A stretch of 64,000 nt of DNA from positions 174,472,362 through 174,536,361 of the forward strand of contig NC_134366.1 in NCBI RefSeq assembly GCF_035582795.1. The letters are read 5' to 3'. The notes under the pieces are model-generated. The model made no database searches. It had not been told where the DNA came from and saw only the letters and a list, made by a program, of their open reading frames with translations. Origin of the DNA: Mycteria americana. Its lineage: Eukaryota > Chordata > Aves > Ciconiiformes > Ciconiidae. Positions 35,914-50,939 of this stretch are shown here, piece after piece (the stretch's first letter is position 1; each line of letters begins with the position of its first letter). A program made the translations under genes and the position numbers.

Positions 35914-38900
35914 TTTTCTGCAGAAAGGAAAAAAAAAAACCCCACAAAGTGAGTTCCTAAAAGTATTTAAGGTTAGCAGCCTGCAATGAGCTTGTCAGAA
36001 GAGCATTTTCTTCCCCATAGAGCTGTGCCTGCAGCATTCTGCTCGACGGTTTCCCCTCCAGTGGAAAGCTTTAAGTAAACAGGATCCTATTAAGAAAGCA
36101 GGGCAGTCTAATCACCCACCCGTCTGCCTGGCCTGACCTGCATTTACTGAGAGGACACCAAGGGGGGTCAGAATAAATCAGCTGATCTGTACCTTCTTCC
36201 ACAAAAAAGCTTTCAGAGCAGGATTTTCTAGATCATGCTAGACACATGGGAATCTGCTGCTAAGAAAGATGTCTTGTGTATGAGAATCAAAAAGGGAATA
36301 ATGCTTTTAATTCTTAAGATGCCTTGCCACGATGAAACCAAAGACTGAAGAATACGCAGCTCCAAGCAGCACATGCCACGCTACAGCGTGCCAACGAGGG
36401 AGTACTCTGTATGAGACAGGCAACTCCTGACACTACAGCTCACAAACTTAAACGCATTTCAGTCTTCCTTGAACACGACTCAACTGTGTTGACAGCAACT
36501 GTTGGCTGTCTTAGGCTAGTACATGTCTCTACCTGGTCATGCCATGATTCACTAGGTGCACCACCAAATCCTCCTGTAAGGAACAGCCTGGCACAGCATA
36601 CCGCCTGACACCGACCAGCCTCCAGAAATCCAGATACACACACAATTTATAACGGCACCACAGGTAACTGCACATGTGCCCTTTTGGAAGCTGCTGCAAC
36701 TGTTTAGAAATTAAAATCATCAGTGATGCAACACTTGCAAGGGACAGATACTGTCACTACAAGGAGGAACAGCATAAAACATCCTAACACTGCTGTGAAA
36801 TGGTGTTATCCTTCTTCAGTGCAGCAACTTCCAAAGGTTGTTTAATTTCTTAACTTGAAGGCAAACGATGGAGCGCTTGCAACAGTAAGAGAAGAGGATG
36901 TGCCCTTATTTCAAGCCACGGGACGGCTACAGAGCCAACATCAGTTTGAGAGGGTGGTAAGAGCAGGGATAGAGCATCACAACAAAACGACACTGTTACC
37001 AGGTTCCACCACACAACGCGGAGAGAGCAACTAATAGCAACCCGCAAACCCTTTCCTTATCAGCTCAAAACCCCGCAGCTCTCCAGTAAAACATTTCCAT
37101 GGAAGCCAACAGATGAGTCTGTTGTAAAACAAGCACCCTTCTCCTCTACCCATTTAGAAGAGACCAGAGGCCACCATACCATACAGGTCCTCTACACTGA
37201 AGCTATTCCCAGCACTCAACCCTCCAAGACCCTGCTTGAGCTGCCAACCAGTATCATTACTACAGAATCCCAGTTACCAACAAACTTATGCCACATATTT
37301 TACAATGACACATGAACTTTCCCGGGGAAGGGTGACCAAATATCTAGTTCTGTCCCACTAAAGAGAAAATTATCCCAAATAAGACAGGGGGAAAGGCATG
37401 TGTGCTCTAAAGCTTGTCTGTAACCCCCTGTATCACTTGACATGAAGATCATAAAACTTTCCAACAAATCCTAAGAAACCCAAGGATTAAAAGTGTCAAA
37501 AATAAGGACTGGTGCTCCAAGAGCCTTTTTTCCAAGAATGTCAGTCACTGCAAAATAACATCTAAGCACTGGCCTTCGGACAGGATCCCAGGGCATTACA
37601 GTCCTCTGTGCAGCAGACTTCAGGCAGTCATATATAAAAGCACATTTTTAAACCCAGAAAGCGTGGTATCATACTGCACCTCATCCAGGACTTAAAAAGA
37701 AGCCTTTAAATGTTTGTCTGTCTGTAAACCAATTTATAACTGCAAGTTACAACTATGAAGGTCATCTACAATTTGAGAATGCACTCTTCCTGCCCAGCTA
37801 CACACATGCACATCAAAACAAGCTGTAATTCAGCTAGCCCTGTCCCAAAATTAACAGCAGCTTCCAGACCAAATGGTCTAACAAATTAGAAAGGCAATCT
37901 TCTCCCGCAATGAAGCAAATACAGCACATGCTCACGCCAGACTGATGCCCTAAATTATATTTCACTGTCGTCCCCAAGCCTTCTCCAAGCTGGATGCTGG
38001 TAGTGCTGCTCAAATGTAGTCATGACCATAGAGCTCAATGACCAGCCTATGTGCTCTGCAAGAGAATTGGAGATAACAGCTTCTTCTGAAGGACCTTGCG
38101 GTATTTTAACAGAAATAACACAGCAAATAACCACCACTAATTTCTCAAATTCAAAGACGAAACACTGCATCCTCTGCTGTCTCTGCAGGCCTGTTTAAAA
38201 CATGTGATTACTCACTCCAACTTCTCACTTTTACAGCTTTTTGTATGTAATAGGAACACCAAAAGGGGCACGGCCCCGGGCTTCCCCCATGTAAAGAGGG
38301 GGTCAAACCTAGCTCACTTACCAGCCCTGACTTTAAAAGCTTAACCTCTGGCACCACGCAAATACCACCTTTAGCCACCAGCATTCATCGGAAGGGGGTT
38401 CTTTGAAGGAGTTTCCCCCAGTTACCCTGCCCATGAACAGGCTCCCTGGCTCAGGAGCAGTGTCTCCCTACAGCTGCATGCACGCTCGGTCCTGCAGGCA
38501 CAAAGGACGCCCGTCTTCTACACATGCAAATTCTTTCAGCTCAATCCTGACCCGGCAGTTTTGCATGTGTGAGTGTTACCCCAGAATAAACTTCTCCTAC
38601 TTCGTTTCTGGCGCAGGTACGCTTGAAGCATAAGCAGCTGGTTGGGAGGGTTTTACTACTGCGGACTCCTGCATTCCCGTACTCTCTCCTGCTTTTGACA
38701 TCTTCAGAGCCTCGGCTGCATAGTATCGTGACTCGGCACTGTCATATGTCAGCTTATTAAGCCACACAGTTTCGCTGTCCTCATGCAGAAAAAAGCAGGT
38801 AGGCGGAGGTTGCTCAGCATCACTGGGAAGCAGAGAGTCAGTGGCAATTTCCACAGGTTTGATGGCTGCTTGCTTTCCAACGTTGTGGTTCTTGCTGTCC

Positions 38901-39859
38901 TCATCGTGGTTCTTCAATGCTTCGGGGCAGCCACGGTGCTGCTGTCTGACTTTGCCCGACGGATGACCATCAAACATGTTCTCATAGAAGCTCTTCTCAG
39001 CATCATCATAGAGAGGTTTCTCTAACCACACCTCTGACATGAGAGCCTGCAAGCTTGAAATCTGCGGCTTACCATTTACCGTCTGGTGCACAGAGCCTGG
39101 CAAACTGGTAACGAACGAAGCAGCAGAATCAGCAACAACATCTGGAGCCAAGCTTGGCGTAGCAGGAGTAGGCAGGGCTGTAACATAGCCCTCATCCGGC
39201 GTTCTCAGCCCAATGTTGCCAGCATTTGACCACACAGACGGGATGGTTAGAACATTTGGAGGAACAAAGAACTGAGATTTTTCAATAAACACCTCCTCAG
39301 CCTTATCAAAGTCAAACTTGTTGACCCAGACATCCTGAACAACATGGTGACACGCAGACAGATTACCATGGGAGCAGGGCAGGGCTGCTGAAAGCATCCT
39401 TGGCTTTGGAACATCTTGGACAGCTTTTGACCTGGCCACTAAAGGGGACTGCTCAGCAGTTAGTGCAGTCTCAGGTGCCTCCTCGTTCTGACAATCCACT
39501 ATTTTTTTCCTGTACATGCTCTCAGCATGATCATAGAAAGGCTTGTCAAACCACACATGGTCAGCTAACAAACCAGTCAGAATAGAGTCTAACTTGGAGG
39601 CCGCGTTTTTGGGTTTTGGAGAACGCTTCCGTTTCCTTTGTTTCTTTCCATTCCTTGCTCTCTTCAGGTCTCCCTTGAATTCACTTTCAACAGAGTCGTC
39701 ATTGCAGACTCCGTTTACAGCCTCTACCTCCGGGCACTCCTCAGGGGCCGCAGCAGCTAGCATCGCTTCTCTTTCGTAATGCAGTCTCTCTGCTTCATCG
39801 TATTTGTGCTTGTCTACCCACACTTTTTCTACTGGGCAGGGAGGCTTCCTTGTCCTCAT
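22477..39859 (-). CDS. EEF1D: Elongation factor 1-delta, long isoform (eEF1B-delta-L type) via alternative exon 38601-39859
   Basis: A single 1259-nt exon (38601-39859, donor GTAGGA) splices to the short-isoform first coding exon (35917) in frame: AA plus AAAA before the ATG gives two Lys codons. The product is about 712 aa. The exon encodes five copies of a VW..K...[YF]D.AE...[YF] motif at residues about 13-33, 102-120, 177-195, 277-296 and 365-383. The short isoform supplies a sixth. A basic stretch at 66-84 ([19 protein letters not shown]) looks like a nuclear localisation signal. The start MRTRK aligns with the human long form. The mammalian long form is a heat-shock transcriptional regulator; the same role is inferred. 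The frame extends upstream to ATG 39976, but the extension is hydrophobic and not conserved in my memory, so 39859 is preferred; a plausible AG lies at 39861-39860. Confidence 0.85.
26130..26265 (+). repeat. MIR-like ancient SINE remnant
   Basis: The core 'ttacagacaaattgaggcac', then 'agaagtgacctgcctaatgt', then 'cacacagccagtcactg' follows the MIR core order: gaggcacagag, then aagtgacttgcccaaggtcacacagc. It lies in the EEF1D intron between exons 25817 and 33849, antisense to the gene. Identification is by eye and is strong for the 60-bp core. Confidence 0.8.
27343..27372. repeat. Perfect 13-bp inverted repeat with 4-bp loop
   Basis: Arms agaactagattga and tcaatctagttct surround the loop gatg. 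The segment agatgtcaatc recurs directly downstream (about 27373-27383). It lies in an EEF1D intron, with no associated gene. Confidence 0.9.
27385..27432 (-). repeat. Possible MIR-like SINE core
   Basis: 'tctcagtcatctccccatct' followed by 'gtaaaatcagaggtgaaga' resembles the reverse MIR core (cctcagtttccccatctgtaaaatggggat). Only about 45 bp match, so the call is weak. Confidence 0.45.
28725..28770. repeat. Two-copy 23-bp tandem duplication
   Basis: 'tacgttgagcctgcaggtga' plus 'ga' occurs at 28725 and again at 28748. It is a recent-looking local duplication in an EEF1D intron. Confidence 0.85.
30832..30890 (-). repeat. Possible MIR-like SINE core
   Basis: 'ggggcaagtcaatcctttcc', then 'atgcctcaggtcctcagctg', then 'taacatc' has the order of the reverse MIR core (gggcaagtcacttaacctctctgtgcctcagtttcctcatctgtaaaatg). 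It lies in the same EEF1D intron as the copy at 26130. Confidence 0.55.
34552..34595. repeat. Two overlapping, mutually exclusive inverted repeats
   Basis: cctggacaca (34552-34561) pairs with tgtgtccagg (34572-34581). The loop of that hairpin, ggtatccatgtg (34564-34575), pairs with cacatgtggatacc (34582-34595) with a two-base bulge. Only one can form at a time. It lies in the EEF1D intron between exons 33920 and 35794. Confidence 0.8.
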
Positions 39860-42800
39860 CTTCCAAAGAGTGGCAGCATTAAAAGATAAGCACAACAATG
39901 TAGTTGCAGCAAAACTAAATAAAGCAAGGGCATGCATCAGACTTTCATAACTTCTTAAGTAATACAAGAGTGTCAAAAGCTATCATGCCATTATTAATCA
40001 TGGTAAAGAGCCTAAGCATTTAGTTCGATTTTTCCTTTGTTATAAATTTTAATTCAAAGCAATTAAACTGCCTAAACACATCCAGTTTCTGAAGTCAAAA
40101 TAACCTTTCTCCTAAAATACTTCTGCTGTTCTGACAAGTATTCTGCACATTACTATTTATAAATAAAAGCACTGGCTGAAAGCACTTCAAATTTCACTTC
40201 TGAAGACAGCTGGCAGGAAAAAAAAAAGAATGAGGTTTTGTTCAAATCCCTGGTAATGCATGAGATATTCTTCCAAGTTAGTAGATTAGTCCTTAACTAC
40301 TTGTTAGCTATTCTCAACTAGGCACCGTTTTGGGAAGACAGGCTAAAGAAAGATGCCCCAGTTCTTGAGTATCTTTAGAGGTCATTGCTCACGCCTATTT
40401 GTGTTTTCCTACTAAAAAGCCAGCAGAGGGAGCTGAGTGAAAAACTATGACTCAGTTTTGGTTTAAAACCCTAGTTCCTGGCAAATTAAAATTGACCAAA
40501 AGCTGGAGATGTCATGATTAATTTAGCTTATCAAAGAGATCTGCTATTGAAATGAAAAATATTGCATCTGCTTTGTGTTTTCCTGCCCTAGTCATACTTT
40601 ACTAGAGAAAAAAATAATCAAGCAGCTCCTAGTATGTGTAGATTACTGGAAATGGTATAGGAAATACCTTTCCAAGTACAGAATTTACCGTACTGCTCAA
40701 ATATCTAATGGGTAGGTAACTACCTCTCTGCCAAACACTCCGTGGTCAGATCCCTAGAGTTAAAAAAAAGGTCCAAAATTAAATACCTGTAAGCCAGCTC
40801 TCTCTTTAGCTACCGACAGCTGCAAGTTTTATAGCTACAAATTTATCTGTGACAGGTTGCCAAATAAAATTCACATACAGCTGAAATATCCTCCAGACTT
40901 CAGCCGATGGCTTACAGTTCCAACCATTCCTGGAAGATTTTACAAGCCTCAAGTCCAGGGCTTGACAGACCAGTAAAAATAATAAACCATTATTACAAGT
41001 AAACACTTTTGCCTTTTTCAACTTTCAATTTAAAGTTATATAGTTTAAAATATTAAAGCAAGGTAATACTATATTTTAATTCTAAAAATTACTAGGAAAA
41101 GCAAAAGTAGATCTTTTTCTTCCTGGAGCTGTGAAACTGCTCCTCCACCAGCTGCTGAAAACACTATGATACAACTAAAAACATTTAAAAAATATCTAAA
41201 TTGAAACTTATTTTCAAGTCTTTATTTTACTTTACACTCTTCTCTTGCCTTTTACACCAGTTATGGAGCACTAAAACACTTCTTACTACAGACAACTAGA
41301 AATAAACCAGTGCTTTCAATAAACATTAATCTGCTTGTTACTATCAACATCAAAACCACCCCAGCTGGAAGCACACGCATTGCAAGGTAGGAGCAATGCT
41401 ACGAGTAAGCAGAAACTCGGGTTTGCTCATCAGGATAAGCTCTGCTACTACGGCTTCCACAGCATTCTCATCAGGCAGTGAAACATGACATCACATATAT
41501 CAGGCGGACAAAAGACAAGCCAGTGCCACTAAAAAGCCTGCACAAGTTATTCTGAGGATCAAGGATATGTTCCTGCTGTAAAAAAAAAAAAACAGCCACT
41601 GAGGCAGCCTCATACTCCTGATTGTCTCAGCTGCTGGACAATTAATTTAAGATATTTTTATATTCTTACATGGCAAACAGCATCTCCCTTAAAAAAAAAT
41701 AATCTTTACAGGAGACGCCAATTTAAATGGGATTCTTGGAGGGTAACATCAAAGACAAGGCAACATCTGCTAGAGCAATACCTGCATTTCAGTCATCTGG
41801 CAGACTGGAAAAGGATTAAGCGATGCAAATTAAAAGTGTTGCGCACAAAGGCACTGCTTTGCGGTGCACACGTTCTACAATAACGGCCATCCGGATCTAG
41901 TGCAGTAACCTGCCAGCACAAAATCCACGGGGAAAGCAGAGTGCACAACTGAAAATACATAGGTAGGACGTGCAAAAGGGTGAAGGCAATACCTTTGAAT
42001 TTTTATGTTACTTAGGTCAATAAAGACTGCTAAACAGATCATCAGATTTCTGCACTTGCCTGACATGCTCTACTTGGCTCTACATTCACATACAAGTTAG
42101 CCCAAGGAAAAATCATAGTCTATAGCCTTCAAGATCCTTTATTGAGAATACTTCATCAACCCAATGCAGGTGGTGTTATACTCAGAGGTTATGACTTCAA
42201 CTATTTCAGGAAGATTCTCTAGTGGGTGTAACAAGAAACCCGGACGTGACTCAATACAGCTCAAACTGTCACACCTTTAAATATTTAATTTGCATTACAA
42301 CCATTAACAATTCATATAGAAAGAGCACGACCATTTAACAAAAACAAAACTAAAATTTGGGGTTTAGTATTGGGTTTTTTTAATTATAGGTTGATTTTGC
42401 TCAAGTCCTTAACCAGCTTCAAGCACTGGAGTTGCAGCCCTCACATCGCTCATCTCAAGGGTGAGGTGCATTATTGAGGACTCCAACTATCAGGAGGTTC
42501 TCTCGAATCAAAGACCTGTCTTGAATCAAAGTGAGACACAGATGAATTTAATAAATAAACCTGTAAAGACACACTTCTTTCCAGTGGAAATCAGAAAACC
42601 GTGCAATAATCTGTCTAGTAATAAGTATCAGATCAGTGCCTATATTCCCCTGGTTTTCCAGAAAGTGCAAAACCCACATGACAACTAGAGAATACTTACT
42701 TTTTTAGCTCCTATGATAGCATTAAGAAAAAAAGATAAAGTTAGAGAAAGCTTCCAGTTCTAGAGATGCAGCAGCTAGTCAGCAAGGACAGAGAATGACA

Positions 42801-45800
42801 ACAGCCAAATGTATTACCATATAGTTAACTCCCTCCATACATAATACATTTAATTAAGCTTACAGCTGGTTAACTCTCCAGAACTACATTATCTTCATCA
42901 ACCAACACCACAGACACTCAGTTACTTTTAATTTTAAATAACAAGCCATAAAAAAATACACATATCTAAAAGGATCTACCCATCACGACAGGGAACCAGC
43001 TAGAGAGGCTCCCAACCTGCCATACCAATACCGTAGCTGGTGCAAAAGCGAAGCTCAGGTCCCCCAGTTTCAGGTAACTAAACACCAATAGCAAATACTT
43101 GAAAGAATTCTGAAAATGTAACAATTATAATGTCAAATAATGAATTCACATAATTGTAGTTATTTCTACCAGAAGTTAGCAATCTGTACAACATTCTATG
43201 AACGGGACAGAAATAAAACACTAGCGCCAATACTCAGGCTATTAATTTTTCAGGAAAAGTATCAATATGACACGTGAACACCTGCAGTAGAATTTAAGAC
43301 TTTTAAGAATTTAAGAACCATACCTATGAGGCTACACTTATGAAGCCTGATGAGACACAGCCTCTCATGTCACCCATTCAACATTACATGTAAAAAAGGG
43401 TATTTCCGCAAGGAAGCCACACAAACCTCCAAGCCAAAGTGACCACAAATGTTCCCCATCAAATGTGGCTGACAGGAATTCAAGTGCTGTTTTTGTTACA
43501 AAGATTATTACCAGGGAAAATCATCCTAAAGGGAAATTACCACAACAAGGGGCAATACCATTTTCCCCCAAAACAAGTCCAAGATACTTGCAGCATCTAT
43601 TTGTTTCCATGAGGGGCCAAACCTTAGGTTCAGTTATGATAAAGACCAGATTTTTCAATGAAGTAAAGTTTACAAACACAAGCAAAAATTAAAAAAAAAA
43701 AAAAAAGTCATTTCTACTCTGTGTTCCTAAGTTTTCCCAGAGGAACATGGGAAAAGGCATATACAAGGATTTTAATTACACAAACCATCACCTCAGCTGC
43801 CACAGACAGCCCAATGAGAGATGTGAGCTGCAGACCATTAACACCAGACCAGAGCACTACCAGTTCTCCCAGCATACAAATTTACTCCAGACAAAACAGG
43901 AGCTCACAATCCAGCTTCTGCCAAAGCACAGTACGAAGAGTGAAGAGAGTAGACCTGATCTGACAAAGTCTGGAAGGACAAATTCACCTCTTCAAAGGTT
44001 TTGAAAGAAATTTAAACCAACTTGGAGTTCTTAAGAGCCTGCATCATACACCACGCTGCTCGCAGGCTGGTCTGAAGCAGCTAAGATTTACCACTGCACC
44101 AAACCACAGCCTGCACGGTTGTTTCAATGCTTTCCGCCTGGTATTCTCAACTACTCGTTTCACCTCCTCAAACAGAAAGTTTTACAATGAAAAGTAAATA
44201 TAATGAAGTAGTTGTATGTAAAAAAGTAGTTGTATGAACACTCTCCACTGGGAAAAATCAGAGCACGGAAACTAGAGCTCAGTCTGCACATTCAGAACCA
44301 AGCTGGCAGCTCAGAAGGTCTCTCCCTCAAACCACTCCTGAGACCACATTCATCTGCTGCCTAGTAACATTTTTCAGAAGCTAAGCAGTTTTTCATTTAA
44401 CTAGCAGGTTTTTAGCATAAAGATAAATTAATACTTTGGGACAGAGGCAGCAAACTTTTCATAAAAAATGTTTAAGAAACACAAATCTGTGACTGGAGTA
44501 GAAAAATGTAAGAAGGGCTCTTACTGCACGCACCAGAGACTGGCTCCTGCATACCCAGGACAATTTTGTTTTTCCAGTGACGGTGCAGACAATCTATCAG
44601 GTACTTCACAAAGCATAAAGCCACTGGAAAGGCACATGCTATTATTAATATTTATCGATGCCAAATAATCAAATAGTCCCAAGTAACAAAAAAATCACAG
44701 GTCAATGTTTAGGCCTCCCATGGACCACTACAGAGGGCTTACAACAACCTGAAAGAAGAATTTTTAATCATAGCTACTGCTTCAGAGCTTTGGGCTTGGT
44801 GCTGTCTTGTCACCACTTCCTGGGTATTTCAAGCCAGAACAAATCTGTACACTACTTCCAGCGCTGCAGGAAAATGCATAAAGTTAAAAATAGGCAATGA
44901 AAAGGTCTCTATTGTTGTTCTGTAAATCCAAAATAAGCTTTGGACTTCAGCTATTTGGCTGCATTATCCCTTTAAGTCTAGCTACTTTTTAAAAAGTCAG
45001 TAAAACAAAAGCATACAATACATTACCCTAAGGCTGTAGCCAAAAAAAGAAAGTTAAGTCAACTCCATTTATTGGTTTAATGAAAGCCACTCTTTCTCTT
45101 CTGTCTATGAGAAAGTTACATTTCTCCTGAATTGAGAGGCCTATAAAATAAATGTGAGGGTTTTTTTGGGGGGAGTCAGCTTACAAGTAAGTTTGTCACA
45201 GCCTCCCAGAGACCTCAATTCCATCCTGCACAATTTCTTGCACTGGAACTGAACTGTGATTTTAATTTCAGTTGTGTGCCAGGCTGACCTGTCAGCTCCC
45301 AACAAGGCACAGCAAGTCAGGCAGCACCATGATTTGAAAGCAGCTCTCCCAGATATAATTTAACAGTTTGATGTGGCTTAAAACATTTCTGATAGCCCTG
45401 AAAAAGTATCTTTAGATGAGCAAGAGCAGCAAATCTCATCCGACACTGATTTCTGGTGGGACGTGACAGCTGCTTTCTGCAAGCCATAACCAAGAGGGCA
45501 AGATTACAGTCATAGTTCAACTCCCTTCTTCAGGGAAGACATCAAAAAATGGGCATCAGGTGGCACCGGGGGACAAGGGGTGATAGAGACAGGGCAGCTT
45601 CCTGTGGTTCGACCCCAAAAACACCCTACAGACGCAGACCCAAAAGTTAGGCAGGAAAGTCCCGATTTCTGCAGGTCCAAGCAGCAACCAAGCCAATACC
45701 GGTCGCTCTTCCCCCAGCCCAGCACTGACAGGTTCTCACTACGGGAGATTCTATCCCAATCCTCCATCTACGTATTTGCTTACGTGCCCTGGCACAGCTG

Positions 45801-47720
45801 ATTTTGACCAGGCAAACATGGTTATATATTTAGTGCTCCTGTCCTATCGCATGTCACACCAGCCTCCCCACCAGAAGCTCTGGAACACTCATCCCAGCAG
45901 CAGCCAGAAAAATAAATGCCAGAAAACCCAGAAAGGGCCCATTTGATGTCAGAGACAGAGCAGAGAGAGGAGCAAGGCGGCCCACGGGCACCAGTCTGTT
46001 CCTTTCTACAGCCTCAGACCGGCACCTGAGCTATGCCACACTCAAGACATCTGCACTGCCCACGCCTTCCTAGTGAAATGCTTCTCCTCTTCCCAAAACT
46101 GCTACTGCTGCAGTCCTGCACAAAAGTAAGAGCCATTTCAGCTAGGCATTTGGGCACCAGTTAGACACAGCTGCCTCATACCTACCTGCTCTACAGCAAA
46201 GGAAAGGCATCAAGCCTGCCCCACCTCCTGATTTTTTCTTTTTGGTGATTCAGAGTTAAAAGAACCCAGACTGGTTTCACACCAGAGAGTCTGATAGCCT
46301 CTTGCAGCTGAAGGGAGCAAATCCACCCCCTCCTCAACACTGGCGCTGGCATTGAGTCAATACAGGCAGCTAAAGCAAAAGAAAATATTAACGCTTGTGT
46401 AGTATTGCTCTTCTGCTGGTTTAGCTCCATAAATTGGCTCTCCTTCAACTCACGGTGGCTCAAAGCAGCAGGACACAGAGTCAGGAGAGGGACCGCTTTC
46501 ATTGCCTTTGCCATAATACGAAGCTCCACACTAACCTTTAGCCAGGGAAACGATGGCTCCCAACCTTGATCACCTAAAAATGCAACTCCTCACTCCAAGC
46601 AAGAACGCTGCTGATTGCTAATGAAGAGATAATCAAGGACATGGGAAATCGGCAGTAGGGAAAGACAGGAAAGAAGTCACCTTCACAAGAAAAAGTAGTT
46701 GAAAAACACCAGCTTAGGTGAAGAGAAAAAAGGCATACCTGCAAGGTCAGGGAGAAAGAGGGCACACCTAGAAAAGGAGAGGAAAGAATTACAGCTATAC
46801 AGCCAAGCAAAGTTATTTTCTCCTCCATACTGAGCATGACAGGATTGTGAACATCAGATTACAATCAATTCCAAAACATCAATGATCTAGACGTGAAAGA
46901 ACAAATCCATATTGATTTCGGTGAACACCGGGAGGGGACGCGGGGAGGAATGACAGACCATAGCAGCCTCAGCAACTTTAGCTACCGCTGTAATCCTTCA
47001 CAAACCCCTAGACAGCACATTAGCAGCCTCTGCACAACCACTCCTCCCCAGCTCTGCCCATTCCCCAAATATAGTTTTGAAACAGATACCTCCTGAGTGA
47101 GCTGTCATTCAGACAAAAGGGAAAAGCAGAAAGAGCAAGACAGGCTACTGGAGGCACTGCCAAGGTTACAGAGGGGTTGGGAACAGCAAGAGGGAGAGGT
47201 GAGATGAGCAAAGCCCAGGTGCACCCACAGAGCAAAGGCAGGACGACGGGGAGGCCTAACATTACAGGGCTCCCAGCTCCATACCAAGTTTGGAGAGACA
47301 GCTAAGGGTGCTGAGCCATGGGCTGGATTAGGCCGCTGCTTCTGTTACAGAGAGCTGCCAGCTGCTCTGTGCTAGCACAGGGCAGCAGCTCAAGTTTCCC
47401 TTTGCAGCAAGCGACTCGACAAGAAACCCTTGCCAAGATGAGGAATGGCGAAAAGAGCAGACCCCCGAGGCACTCGGAGCTGCTGGGGACAGGGGGTCCC
47501 CTAAACTCCCCTCCCTACCAGGGCAGGAATTGCACTGACCCCGAGACTTGAAGGGATGAAGCTCCATGTAGCAGGGGTATCCCTACAATCAGCACTCCAA
47601 AAGAGAAGGAACCTGTGCCCCTCCCAAAAGGTGCACAGGTTTAGGGAGACCTCCAGCATCGGCCCACCCAGCCCTTACACGAGGTAACAGGGTGCTCTTG
47701 CAACCACCTACCTAGAACCT
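39860..47720. other. Long 5' intron of EEF1D, AT-richer, no gene seen
   Basis: Nearly 8 kb between the long-isoform exon and the 5' UTR/promoter. The longest open frames are about 112 codons and show no family. A(n) tracts lie near 41580 and 43690. Base composition is clearly more AT-rich than the flanking genes. Untranslated EEF1D leader exons could be hidden here; none can be called from sequence alone. Confidence 0.5.
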
Positions 47721-47724
47721 GCGA

Positions 47725-48539
47725 AGGGGAAGTGGACCCCACAGAGAAGGGAGAATCCTACAACCCCCCTTCCCTCGCCCTGAGAGGGGAAAAGGGATCT
47801 CACAGATAATAAGGGCCCCCCACAACCTCCTTTCCTAGGGTGTGAGGGGAGAAGAGACCCCACAGGGAATGGGGGGGGCCTCCCACAACCCCTTTCCCAG
47901 ACCTATTAAGAGGAAAGGGACCTAAGAGATTGCGGGGAGCATGGGGAGTGTATCACCACACTACGCCCTGGGACTCAGCGCAGGGAAAAAGTAATCCCAA
48001 AGAGCAAGGGCATCCTAAGCCTTCTGCTTCAGCATTCGGGGGGGGGGGGGGGAGGGGGGGAAGGGACCCCACAGATAATGGAGGGTGACCACCCCCATTC
48101 CCGAGGCCATGAAGAGGAATGGACCACACAGACGATGGGGGAACCCCACAACCTCCCTTCTCTGAGACGGTAATGGGGGAAGAGATTCCCACATATAATG
48201 AGAATCCCCCACAACTCCCCCCTTCCCGCCACTGTGAGGGAAGGGGACCCACTGATAACGAGGAACCCCCAAATCCCCCTTCCCCTGGCCTATGAGCCGG
48301 AAAGGACCCCACAGATAACAGGGGGGTGATCATAAACTCCTTCCTGGGGACTGTAACAGAAAAAAGGGACCCCGCGGATCGTGAGGAGCCCTCACAACCC
48401 CTTCTCCTGGCCCCTGAGTAGGAAAGGAGCCCCACGAGGGGCTCCCACACCTCCCATCCCAGGGCTGTGAGAGGAGCAAGGGACCCCCTAGAGACCCCCG
48501 AAACTCCCATTACTGAGGCCACAGGAGGGTGGGGGGGGA

Positions 48540-48540
<1 letters not shown>
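47725..48540. repeat. Minisatellite C, about 60-63-bp unit, about 13 copies
   Basis: Units carry 'gggaccccacagataatgg', then 'ccccacaacccccttcccc', then 'gcctgtgagaggaaag', with starts near 47733, 47790, 47850, 48065, 48120, 48185, 48246, 48305, 48368 and 48427. Copies vary by substitutions and small indels, and a G run (about 48039-48060) interrupts the array. The array lies in EEF1D intron 1, starting about 60 bp from its first donor. It keeps a minus-strand frame open for 327 codons, which I regard as fortuitous. Confidence 0.85.

Positions 48541-50939
<2,399 letters not shown>

Noticed and set aside
39860-39976. N-terminal extension of the EEF1D long form (hydrophobic LALFSFAATTLLCLSF)
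   Set aside because: The hydrophobic leader is out of keeping with a nuclear/cytosolic protein, and MRTRK aligns with the human long-form start; a plausible acceptor precedes it.
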